Below the pieces are notes generated by a model. The model was not told where the DNA came from. It did no database searches and was given only the letters and a program-made list of their open reading frames with translations. The position numbers were made by a program, and so were the translations under genes. From Dyella humicola (GTDB lineage Bacteria; Pseudomonadota; Gammaproteobacteria; Xanthomonadales; Rhodanobacteraceae), in assembly GCF_026283945.1 (NCBI RefSeq), contig NZ_JAPDPC010000001.1:1364001-1428000 (forward strand): 64,000 bases of DNA, read 5' to 3'. Below, one piece after another: positions 45,118 to 52,764 of the stretch (positions within the stretch are counted from its first letter, which is position 1; each line of letters starts with the position of its first letter).

Positions 45118-46338
45118 ATGGACTCTCTGATCACAGCTGCAGCGCGTTCACTCGCGGCGGGTGACCCGCTCGGCGCACTGAACCTGGTCGCCTTGCGCGA
45201 CGATGCAGCTGCGCTCGCGCTGCGCGGCATTGCGATGGCGCAGCTTGGCGACTTCGTTCGCGCCAAGGCGCTCGTGCGACGAGCGGCGCGCGCCTTCGGT
45301 GCCAAGGAAGCCGTGGCCCGCGCGAGGTGTGTTGTCGCCGAAGCCGAGATCGCGCTCATCTCGCGCGATCTCGGCTGGCCCGCCAACGCGCTCGATACGG
45401 CACGCGCGACGCTCGAAGCGCATGGCGATCGGGTGAACGCGGCGCATGCGCGCTATCTCCAGGTCAGGCGCCTTCTGCTGATCGGGCGTCTCGACGAGGC
45501 CGAACGTACGCTCGACGAATTCGACCCCCGGTCGCTTCCACCCGCATTACGTGCCGCCCACGAGTTGGTCATTGCGGGGATCGCGATGCGGCGACTGCGC
45601 ACGAAGACGGCGCATGCCGCCCTGGTGCAGGCCGCGCACGCCGCACGCATCGCGGGTATTCCTGCGCTCGTGGCGGAGGTCGAAAGCGCGGCCCACGTAT
45701 TGAACACGCCAGCGGCACGCCTGTTGGCGGGCGGCGAGGAGCGCCACCTCCTGCTCGACGAGGTCGAAGCGTTGCAGGCGTCGAAAGCGCTCGTCGTGGA
45801 TGCATGCCGTTATGTCGTGCGTGACGCACTCACCGTGGTTTCGCTTGCGAGGCGCCCGGTGTTGTTCTCGCTTGCACGTACGCTGGGCGAGGCGTGGCCC
45901 GCCGACGTGCCACGCGACATACTCATCGCGCGGGCGTTCAGAGCCAAGCGACCCGACGAATCGCATCGTGCGCGGTTACGCGTTGAAATCGGACGGCTTC
46001 GCACGCTGTTGCACGCGTTCGCCGGCGTCAGCGCCACGCAGCGCGGGTTTGCGCTGGCTCCGCATCACGCGCGCGAGGTCGTCGTGCTGACCTGGCTCGT
46101 CGAAGAGCAGCATGCCGCGGTGCTGGCGTCGCTTGCCGATGGCGAATCGTGGTCGAGCTCGGCGCTGGCGCTTGCGTTGGGCATTAGCCAGCGCACGGTG
46201 CAACGCATACTCGATTCGCTCGCAGCGGTTGGCAAGGTGCAATCGTTTGGCCGCGGCCGAGCACGTCGTTGGATGACCCCACCCATGCCAGGATTCACGA
46301 CGATCTTGTTACTCCCCGCAGCGCTACCGAGTGACTAG
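45118..46338 (+). CDS. Helix-turn-helix regulator with TPR-like N-terminal region
   Basis: A 406-residue protein of mainly Ala-rich helical repeats resembling TPR pairs (residues 1-190). The C-terminus holds a DNA-binding helix-turn-helix (SSALALALGISQRTVQRILDSLA, near 355-380) and a basic tail. It is divergent from the DUF899-DUF2182 operon across 128 bp, so it probably controls that operon. Its family is not one I can name. Confidence 0.68.
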   Translation: MDSLITAAARSLAAGDPLGALNLVALRDDAAALALRGIAMAQLGDFVRAKALVRRAARAFGAKEAVARARCVVAEAEIALISRDLGWPANALDTARATLEAHGDRVNAAHARYLQVRRLLLIGRLDEAERTLDEFDPRSLPPALRAAHELVIAGIAMRRLRTKTAHAALVQAAHAARIAGIPALVAEVESAAHVLNTPAARLLAGGEERHLLLDEVEALQASKALVVDACRYVVRDALTVVSLARRPVLFSLARTLGEAWPADVPRDILIARAFRAKRPDESHRARLRVEIGRLRTLLHAFAGVSATQRGFALAPHHAREVVVLTWLVEEQHAAVLASLADGESWSSSALALALGISQRTVQRILDSLAAVGKVQSFGRGRARRWMTPPMPGFTTILLLPAALPSD

Positions 46339-46347
46339 GATGGACGC

Positions 46348-47004
46348 ATGAACAAATCAACCGCCGAAATCCTTCGCGAATATGGCCCCTTTCCGGGTGT
46401 CGACCACGTGCATGGCGTCTCGTTTGACGGCCAGCACGTCTGGTTCGCATCCGGTGGCAAATTGAACGCCATCGACCCTGAGAGCGGGAACACGGTGCGC
46501 TCCATCGATGTCGCGGCACATGCAGGAACGGCCTTCGACGGCGAGCACTTGTTCCAGCTCGCCGAGGATCGCATTCAGAAGATTGATCCGAAGACCGGTC
46601 GTGTGCTCGCAACCATCCCGGCACCCGGTGGCGGCGCTGATTCGGGGCTTGCCTGGGCCGAAGGATCGCTATGGGTCGGGCAGTATCGCGCCCGCAAGAT
46701 CCATCAAATCGATCCCGAGACCGGGGCAACGCTTCGCACGATCGAGTCCAACCGCTTCGTCACCGGTGTCACCTGGGTCGACGGCGAGCTCTGGCACGGC
46801 ACCTGGGAGGGTGACGAGAGTGAATTGAGGCGAATCGATCCGCACACGGGCGAGGTCCTGGAAAGACTCGCCATGCCACCCGGCGTCGGCGTGTCGGGGC
46901 TCGAGTCCGACGGCGGCGATCAGTTTTTCTGCGGCGGGGGAGCGAGCGGGAAACTGCGCGCCGTGCGCCGACCCAAACGAGTGTCCTCGGCAGGGCGCAA
47001 GTAA
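46348..47004 (+). CDS. Beta-propeller (glutamine cyclotransferase/YncE-like) protein
   Basis: A 218-residue protein without a signal peptide. Repeating units of the form KLNAIDPESGNTVRSI, RIQKIDPKTGRVLATI, KIHQIDPETGATLRTI and ELRRIDPHTGEVLERL give about four to five blades. AGGA lies before the ATG. It starts 10 bp after the regulator gene and probably shares its transcript. The repeats resemble PQQ/YncE or Vgb-type propellers; catalytic residues of glutaminyl cyclase cannot be confirmed. Confidence 0.72.
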   Translation: MNKSTAEILREYGPFPGVDHVHGVSFDGQHVWFASGGKLNAIDPESGNTVRSIDVAAHAGTAFDGEHLFQLAEDRIQKIDPKTGRVLATIPAPGGGADSGLAWAEGSLWVGQYRARKIHQIDPETGATLRTIESNRFVTGVTWVDGELWHGTWEGDESELRRIDPHTGEVLERLAMPPGVGVSGLESDGGDQFFCGGGASGKLRAVRRPKRVSSAGRK

Positions 47005-47071
47005 CCGCGGGGATGAGGACAGAAAGACGAAGTCTCGTCCGCGGAGCCGAAAGCGTTGCTGCTGCGATGGG

Positions 47072-47746
47072 TCACCACACGCCGGGCAACAGGCGAAAGC
47101 GGACCTTGCTGGCGTAGTCGCGATAGCCAGGTAGGCCGTCCATGAGCATGGCTTCTTCGCCGAATATGCGCAGCGCCAGCAGCGGCAGGAACACGACCAG
47201 CCCCAAGAGTCCCCATAGCGAACCCAGCAACAGGGGCGCGCCGATAAACAACAGCAGCGCGTAGCTGTACATCGGATGGCGTACCACGGCGTAGGGACCG
47301 CTGGAGATGACGGTTTGGGCGCGTTCCTTTTGCAACCGAATCATGACTGACGCGAAGTGATTCGTCCGAAGGACCTGGGCCCAGCCGCAGAACGCGACGA
47401 TGATCAGGCATGCGCCGAGCACCTGCGCCCAGGTCGGCGTATGCGACCAGCCGAATCGTCGTGCATCCAGGCCCATCAACATGAACCAGGCAAAAAAGCA
47501 CAACACCATCGCGATGATCACGGCCCGATCCCGGGCTGCCTGATCGCGGCTGATCGGCGACTTCATTCTTTCGGCCAGCAGATCGGGATTCGTCTTCAGC
47601 AGCCACACACCGATGGCAAAGCCGCAACCGGCGAAAAGCGCCAGAAAAATCCACGCCTGCGGCCACGCCAGAGTACCGGCCGGAAGGAACAGCAAGCTCC
47701 ACAGCAGAAGCAGGCGAAAGGTCTGACCGAAAAGCTTCTGGGCCAT
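47072..47746 (-). CDS. Isoprenylcysteine carboxyl methyltransferase (ICMT)-family membrane protein
   Basis: A 224-residue membrane protein from ATG 47746, with GGGAG upstream. Five or so helices; the C-terminal signature YAVVRHPMYSYALLLF and the later GEEAMLMDGLPGYRDY belong to the ICMT/PEMT family, which use SAM to methylate lipids or small molecules. In bacteria the substrate is usually unknown. Convergent with the propeller gene. Confidence 0.85.
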   Translation of the reverse strand: MAQKLFGQTFRLLLLWSLLFLPAGTLAWPQAWIFLALFAGCGFAIGVWLLKTNPDLLAERMKSPISRDQAARDRAVIIAMVLCFFAWFMLMGLDARRFGWSHTPTWAQVLGACLIIVAFCGWAQVLRTNHFASVMIRLQKERAQTVISSGPYAVVRHPMYSYALLLFIGAPLLLGSLWGLLGLVVFLPLLALRIFGEEAMLMDGLPGYRDYASKVRFRLLPGVW

Positions 47747-47925
47747 GAAGCGGACTCCCGGCTGGCTGAGGCGGAGTCTAGAGCCAAACGTGCATGGCGA
47801 GTGCCGTGCGCAGGGCTTACGCGCGTGGGCGGAGCGTCCCTCGGCCGCTTGCCGGCGTGGGGTACAGAAGCGCATCGCAGGGATTGGTCGCCGCGTTGAA
47901 GGCAAGGTCCGCATCTGGTTCATGG

Positions 47926-47991
47926 CGGACACATGGGCCGCTGTCCGTGCGCTGTCCGGACAATCCGTGCAGTTGTCCGCGGACAATCCGT
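47926..47991 (+). promoter_or_regulatory. Cluster of palindromic upstream activator sites
   Basis: Two perfect palindromes, TGTCCGGACA (47953-47962) and TTGTCCGCGGACAA (47973-47986), are centred 22 bp apart, two helical turns. Each is followed by the same ATCCGT, giving an 11-bp direct repeat. Further TGTCC/GGACA half-sites lie at 47927-47931 and 47942-47946. They sit about 100-150 bp before the sigma-54 start site, the right place for an enhancer-binding activator. Confidence 0.6.
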
Positions 47992-48052
47992 CGCCGTCGG
48001 CTGATATGCGTGAAATGGCTTGGTTACGCGGCTTTCCGAGGATGCCGGTGCT

Positions 48053-48067
48053 TGGCACGGGGCTTGC
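48053..48067 (+). promoter_or_regulatory. Sigma-54 (RpoN) promoter
   Basis: TGGCACG-GGGC-TTGC matches the -24/-12 consensus TGGCACG-N4-TTGC exactly, with GG and GC ten bases apart. Transcription should start near 48078, about 35 bp before the 51-residue gene. Sigma-54 promoters need an ATP-driven activator bound upstream; candidate sites are present. Confidence 0.75.
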
Positions 48068-48112
48068 CATATACCTGGTGAGAGCTTCCCAACCCGATCA
48101 CGGAGAACGGCC

Positions 48113-48268
48113 ATGAAATTCGAGACCCTGATGCTGAAAAGCCTTTTTGCCGCCAGCCTGCTGGTTTGCGTGCTGACGATGGGCTCCATGATCGCGTCGC
48201 AGACGAATGCGCCGGGCGCCGTGGCCACCCAGGTTTCTGTTGCTGCCGCGACGAATGCGCAAGGCTGA
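48113..48268 (+). CDS. Small secreted or membrane peptide, 51 aa, under sigma-54 control
   Basis: Starts at ATG 48113 behind GGAG. Residues 8-30 are a hydrophobic helix (LKSLFAASLLVCVLTMGSMI), then a short tail rich in Ala, Thr, Gln and Asn. It may be a signal peptide with cleavage after SMIA, or a single-pass membrane peptide. No Cys-based bacteriocin motif, PEP-CTERM signal or double-glycine leader is visible. I do not recognise a family. The exact sigma-54 promoter argues strongly that it is a real, regulated gene. Confidence 0.65.
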   Translation: MKFETLMLKSLFAASLLVCVLTMGSMIASQTNAPGAVATQVSVAAATNAQG

Positions 48269-48419
48269 GTTGTCGCCCAGGCAGAAGGTGTGTTGAGCTT
48301 GTTGTTTGGCCATCCAAAGCGGGCCACTGGCGATGGCGGCCCGGTTTGGATGGTCAAGTCGGAAGGCCAGATCAAAAGGCAAGGCGCGCCGCCGAGAAAG
48401 CAGCGCCGGTCGTCGCTGA

Positions 48420-49007
48420 TTACTGTTCCCGCGTAAAGTCCATGGTCCAGTTGACCTCCCACGTCTTGCCCTCGTCGGCAGAGTAGGCCTGTTCCCAGTG
48501 CGCCGTGGTGGGCGTGATCTTCGACCAGACAAAGCGGACACGGACCGGTTTTCCACGTAGCGTGTCGGTGGAATAGAACGTGCCGATGCCGTTCTCAAAG
48601 TGCCCCTTCACCGGTGGGTCGAGTTCGCCAAAGGGATCGCGCCCATCGAGCCACCAGATGGCCCATTGTCCGGTCTTGGTGTCGTATGAACGCAGGCCAA
48701 CGCCTCGGTAAGTACCCGCGGGCGTGTTGAACACGTTGTCGTCGACATTGGCATAGCCATCCATCAGCTTGCGCATGCGGAGCGTGCCCTCGAACTCTTC
48801 CCAGTCATGGCTGTTGGCCAGCTTTTCCTTGAGCTTGCGATGGTGGCCGTGCCAGTTGCCGACCAGAAAGTCGAAGTCGTGCAGGCCGGAGAGATTGGTC
48901 TTGCCGATCACGGCTTTGGGGGTGTCCTGCGAGGCATGCAGGAGCGTTGCCGATGCGATGACGCTGGCCGCCAGGGCAGCCATAAACACGACGCGAAAGC
49001 CTTTCAT
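48420..49007 (-). CDS. Secreted protein of unknown function (DUF1579-like)
   Basis: A 195-residue protein with a signal peptide (VVFMAALAASVIASATLLHA). The mature part (FDFLVGNWHGHHRKL, DGRDPFGELDPPVKG, YSADEGKTWEVNWTMDF) looks like a lipocalin-like beta-barrel of the DUF1579 kind, which bind small ligands. AAGGA precedes the ATG. It stands alone. The family call is tentative; the secreted nature is clear. Confidence 0.7.
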   Translation of the reverse strand: MKGFRVVFMAALAASVIASATLLHASQDTPKAVIGKTNLSGLHDFDFLVGNWHGHHRKLKEKLANSHDWEEFEGTLRMRKLMDGYANVDDNVFNTPAGTYRGVGLRSYDTKTGQWAIWWLDGRDPFGELDPPVKGHFENGIGTFYSTDTLRGKPVRVRFVWSKITPTTAHWEQAYSADEGKTWEVNWTMDFTREQ

Positions 49008-49350
49008 GGGGCGGTCCTTCTGCGGTGGTGTTCGCCTATCGTCTCTCCGTCGAGGATCACGGCACCAGGGCCTTCCGGCGCGAGGCCCAATTCGTCAGCT
49101 CAATGAAAGACGGACTTGTCATCATCACCTCTTTCCCGGGCCATCCTTGGACGGCTCGGGTGAGGTTTGTTGCTCATTAGCAGCAAGGGTTACTGCCGCG
49201 TGAATGAGATGTTTTCCACGCGATACGTTCACTGCCGACAGCTACGCGTAAGTTTCGCGCAAGTTAATCGCCGATGAGCGGATCTTCGGTGCCCAGCGCG
49301 CTAGGTGCGGCAGCCGATCTCCAAGTTACCAGTCGTCATCAAGATCGATC
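49008..49350. other. 343-bp divergent gap
   Basis: Holds the start signals of the secreted protein (minus) and of the deacetylase (plus). I see no clear promoter match, operator or hairpin in it. Confidence 0.45.
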
Positions 49351-50076
49351 GTGAAAATACCCATTTTGATGTATCACAACATCGCCCAGGTGCCGGATGG
49401 CGTGCGGGTGTACCGCAGCCTTTACGTGTCGCCTGCATCGTTTGCGCGGCAAATGGGCATGTTGAAAAGCCTTGGCTACCGCGGACTGTCGATGTCCGAT
49501 GCCATGCCCTACCTGAGTGGCGACCGCGAGGGCCGCGTTTTCGTCATCACGCTGGACGACGGCTATGTGGACAACCTCGAGTCGGCGGCGTCGATCCTGC
49601 AGCGATTTGGCTTCACGGCCACCTGCTATGTCGTCAGCGGATCGCTCGGTCAGTACAACTCGTGGGATGACGAGAAGCTAGGCATACGCAAGCCGATCAT
49701 GTCGGCGGAGCAACTGCGTGCATGGCATGCCGCGGGTATGGAAGTGGGCGCACACACGCGCACGCACGTCCGACTGAGCCAATGCAACGACGAACAGCAA
49801 CGCGACGAAATTCAGGGTTGCAAGGCGGAGCTTGAACAGCACCTTGGCGCGCCCGTCACGCAGTTTTGCTATCCCTACGGCGACTACGACGAGCGCGCTG
49901 TCGCCGTGGCCCGGCAGTCTGGATTCGCGGCTGCAACCACCACCGATCGCGGTCGCGCCAGCTCCGGGAGTGACATCGATCTCTGGCGCCTGCCACGCAT
50001 TCAGGTGGCCCGGCATCATCTGCTTCCGCAGGTGGCCGCCAGGATGTTGACTCGTTACGAAGACCGACGCGCATGA
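49351..50076 (+). CDS. Polysaccharide deacetylase (NodB domain)
   Basis: A 241-residue carbohydrate esterase family 4 enzyme starting at GTG 49351 (KIPILMYHNIAQ follows). The metal-binding Asp pair is in ITLDDGYVDN near residue 70, the His pair in AHTRTHVRL near 135 and the third motif in CYPYGDYDE near 165. No signal peptide, so it is cytoplasmic or works on a lipid-linked glycan at the membrane. It overlaps the glycosyltransferase gene by 4 bp; together they probably modify an exopolysaccharide or sugar lipid. Confidence 0.88.
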   Translation: MKIPILMYHNIAQVPDGVRVYRSLYVSPASFARQMGMLKSLGYRGLSMSDAMPYLSGDREGRVFVITLDDGYVDNLESAASILQRFGFTATCYVVSGSLGQYNSWDDEKLGIRKPIMSAEQLRAWHAAGMEVGAHTRTHVRLSQCNDEQQRDEIQGCKAELEQHLGAPVTQFCYPYGDYDERAVAVARQSGFAAATTTDRGRASSGSDIDLWRLPRIQVARHHLLPQVAARMLTRYEDRRA

Positions 50077-51185
50077 AACTACTTTTTGTTGGCACCAACC
50101 CCGAGAACACCGGCGCCGCCACCCATTTCGTCACGCTGGCCAAGGCCATGTCGGAGGCGGGGCACGCGGTTGAAGGCATCGTGTCGCGGCGCGGTCTGAT
50201 TGGCGAAGGCTTTGAGGCCGCGCGCATTCCCGCGCACTACAGCTCGTTTCGCAACGTCTACGACCTGCGCGGTTACGCTGCCGTGCTCAGGCGCATAAGG
50301 ACGTTCTCGCCGGATTGGCTGGTCGGCAATTTCGGCAAGGAGTACTGGCCGCTGATTGCCTGCGGCCGCCTGACGAATACGCCGGTGGCCTTGTTCCGCC
50401 ATCGCACGCCGCGCATGAGCAAACTCTCCGAATACGGCGTGCCACGCATGGCGCAGCGCTTTATCGCTGTCTCCAACTATGCGCGCAACGCGTACCTCAA
50501 GTGGGGCGTGCCTGCCGATCTGGTGTCCATCTCGTACAACCCGGTCGACACGGCTCAGTTTCGGCCGAATCCCCAGCTTCGGGCGGCCGTACGTCACCAA
50601 TGGGGCATTGACGACGATGCCATCGTGCTCGGTTACGTGGGGCGCATGCACGGCGGCAAGGGCGTGACCACGCTCATGCGCGCGGCGAACGAAGCCATGG
50701 TCAGCAACAGAAAGTTGCACGTGCTTTGGGTCGGCAACGGCCCCGAAGAGCAGGTGCTGCACCAGATGGCGGCCAGCAGCGGTGTGGCGGAACGCCACCA
50801 CTTCACCGGCTGGGTGGCCGATACCGAGCGCTACTGCAGCGCGATGTCGATGCTCGCGTTCCCATCGGTGGAGCCGGAAACCTTTGGTCGCGTCGCCATC
50901 GAGGCCCAAGCCTGCGGCGTGCCGGTCCTGGGCAGTGATATCGGCGGTGTCCCCGAGACGTTGCAGGACAAGGTCACTGGTTTTCTGATCGAGCCCGGCA
51001 ACGTCGCTGCATGGCGCGATGCGATCATCAAGCTGTGTGATCCGCTGCGTCGTGACGAGATGGGCCAGGCCGCGCGCGCATTCGTCATCGAACATTTCGG
51101 CAATGCCGCCGTGGCGAGGGATTTTGCCGAGCTGCTAGGTCGTGCTGGCCACGCGCATCCGCACGGTGATCATGCCCACGCGTAA
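50073..51185 (+). CDS. Glycosyltransferase family 4
   Basis: A 370-residue GT-B glycosyltransferase. N-terminal MKLLFVGTNPENTGAATHF, nucleotide-sugar region YVGRMHGGKGVTTLMRA near residue 190, and the EX7E motif in SVEPETFGRVAIEAQACG near 270. The last 12 residues (HAHPHGDHAHA) are a His-rich tail not usual in the family. Co-transcribed with the deacetylase. Confidence 0.88.
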   Translation: MKLLFVGTNPENTGAATHFVTLAKAMSEAGHAVEGIVSRRGLIGEGFEAARIPAHYSSFRNVYDLRGYAAVLRRIRTFSPDWLVGNFGKEYWPLIACGRLTNTPVALFRHRTPRMSKLSEYGVPRMAQRFIAVSNYARNAYLKWGVPADLVSISYNPVDTAQFRPNPQLRAAVRHQWGIDDDAIVLGYVGRMHGGKGVTTLMRAANEAMVSNRKLHVLWVGNGPEEQVLHQMAASSGVAERHHFTGWVADTERYCSAMSMLAFPSVEPETFGRVAIEAQACGVPVLGSDIGGVPETLQDKVTGFLIEPGNVAAWRDAIIKLCDPLRRDEMGQAARAFVIEHFGNAAVARDFAELLGRAGHAHPHGDHAHA

Positions 51186-51204
51186 GGCGTGGGTGGTACG
51201 CACG

Positions 51205-52623
51205 CTACGACGCGAACGTTGCGGTGGCGCTAGGTCCGACCTCGCTCGCTGCCACGGCCAGACCCGACACCACGCCTAGCGACGGGTCGCCCTGGACCAG
51301 CGGAATCTCTGGGAAAGAGGCTTCCACGCGCGCCTTGATCTGCGGTGAGCGGGAGGTGCCTCCGGTGAGAAAGACGCTGGCGGGCAGGCTGTCCAGGTCG
51401 TCGCGTACCGTCGCCAGCGTGCGCTCGAGCTGGCTGAGGAAGGTTTCGATGGCGGCGTTGAAATCCTCGCTGCTCGTATCCACCGCCAGGCCCGGCTCGA
51501 TGAAGTCCAGCTCGGCGCGGTAGTGCGGCGAGCCGCTCAAGGTGATCTTCGTGCGCTCGGCCACCTGGTTGAGGCGGGTGGTGGCGCCAAGTTCCTGCAA
51601 GGCGCGCAGGCGTGCGCCGTAGGGCGCGGGCACGAGGCGATAGTTCTGCTTGCGGAACTCGCGCTGCTTGGGCAGGTTGTGCACGCTGGCCGCTTCCACA
51701 AACTGATGCTGTGGCACGCGAATGGTGTCCTTGCCCAACAGCGGCATGAAGCTGTGCAGGCTGACGCTCACATCCAGGTCGGTACCGCCCTTGGGCAGGC
51801 CCCAGCTGCGCGCGATATTCGGTGCCACGCCACCGCCGAGCTCCGCATGCGCCACGTCCGTGGTGCCGCCTCCGATATCGACGATGAGCGCATGCTGCCG
51901 CGCCTCGAGGCTCTTGTGGTAATGCATGGCGGCCGCGGCAGGCTCTTCCAGGAAGATCACATGGTCGAAGCCGGCCACCGCTGCCGCTTCTCGCAGAATC
52001 TCAATCGCCTGCTCCGAACCCTGCGCTCCCATGGAGCTGCGAAATTCCACCGGCCGGCCGATGACCGCGCCGCGCACCGGTACGCCAAACTGCTTGCTGG
52101 CGGTAAGGCGGATGTGTTCCAGGATATGCGTGGCGATATGCACGATCACCTTGCGCACTTGCGAGTCCAGGCGGTAGCCGAACATCGACTTGGGTGACTC
52201 GATAAGGTTGCCGCCACCGCTATCCAGATACCCCTCCACCGCATCCTCGCCAAACAGCGCATGCTGGAAGCTGGCGACCGAGGCCGTGGCTTCGCGCGTC
52301 TGGTCCTCCATCCACTGCCGGCGCACCACGCGCAGCGCCTCATGGCGCAGATCGTCTTCGCTACGCGACACCGGCACCTGTCCACGGGCCGCCGCCGCGG
52401 CGGCCTGCTGGCGCTGCTGGGTACGGGACAGACGCAATTGGGCCTCAAGCTGGGCTTCCAGCTCTGGCGTCAGCGCGAAGTCATTGGGGTCCGGCACCAA
52501 TTCCGGAAAGAACACAGCCGTACGGAACTGCTCAGCCTCGCCAAAGCGGACCATGGACAGCTTGCCGTTGACGATGGCCGCGGCCGCCGAATAGCTGGTG
52601 CCGAAGTCGATACCGATATACAT
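51205..52623 (-). CDS. Hsp70-like protein (YegD type)
   Basis: A 472-residue actin-fold ATPase. Phosphate 1 motif YIGIDFGTSYSAAAA, phosphate 2 motif HALIVDIGGGTTDVAHAELG and the adenosine motif VFLTGGTSRSPQIKA are all present. A helical insert rich in Gln and Ala lies near residues 55-85, and the substrate-binding domain of DnaK is absent. This matches the YegD group of Hsp70 relatives, whose client role is unclear. Convergent with the glycosyltransferase gene. Confidence 0.88.
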   Translation of the reverse strand: MYIGIDFGTSYSAAAAIVNGKLSMVRFGEAEQFRTAVFFPELVPDPNDFALTPELEAQLEAQLRLSRTQQRQQAAAAAARGQVPVSRSEDDLRHEALRVVRRQWMEDQTREATASVASFQHALFGEDAVEGYLDSGGGNLIESPKSMFGYRLDSQVRKVIVHIATHILEHIRLTASKQFGVPVRGAVIGRPVEFRSSMGAQGSEQAIEILREAAAVAGFDHVIFLEEPAAAAMHYHKSLEARQHALIVDIGGGTTDVAHAELGGGVAPNIARSWGLPKGGTDLDVSVSLHSFMPLLGKDTIRVPQHQFVEAASVHNLPKQREFRKQNYRLVPAPYGARLRALQELGATTRLNQVAERTKITLSGSPHYRAELDFIEPGLAVDTSSEDFNAAIETFLSQLERTLATVRDDLDSLPASVFLTGGTSRSPQIKARVEASFPEIPLVQGDPSLGVVSGLAVAASEVGPSATATFAS

Positions 52624-52714
52624 GAGATCACGAGGTTGCGGGGTGGCAACCTGCCATTATGACGGGTGCGCGCGGATTTGCCCAAACTGAGCGGATTCGG
52701 CCCGTCTTTCCCCT

Positions 52715-52742
52715 GGGGCGATGGGCGTGCACCCATAGCCCC
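52715..52742 (-). terminator. Hairpin after poxB
   Basis: An 11-bp stem with one mismatch (52715-52725 with 52732-52742, arms GGGGCGATGGG and CCCATAGCCCC). It lies 23 bp after the poxB stop. No T-run on the minus strand, so it is a possible terminator only. Confidence 0.4.
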
Positions 52743-52764
52743 GCGGTACTTGTTTACGGCGACT

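Noticed and set aside
48113-48268. PEP-CTERM or bacteriocin precursor
   Set aside because: No Pro-Glu-Pro motif with C-terminal helix and no double-glycine leader; the hydrophobic part is N-terminal.
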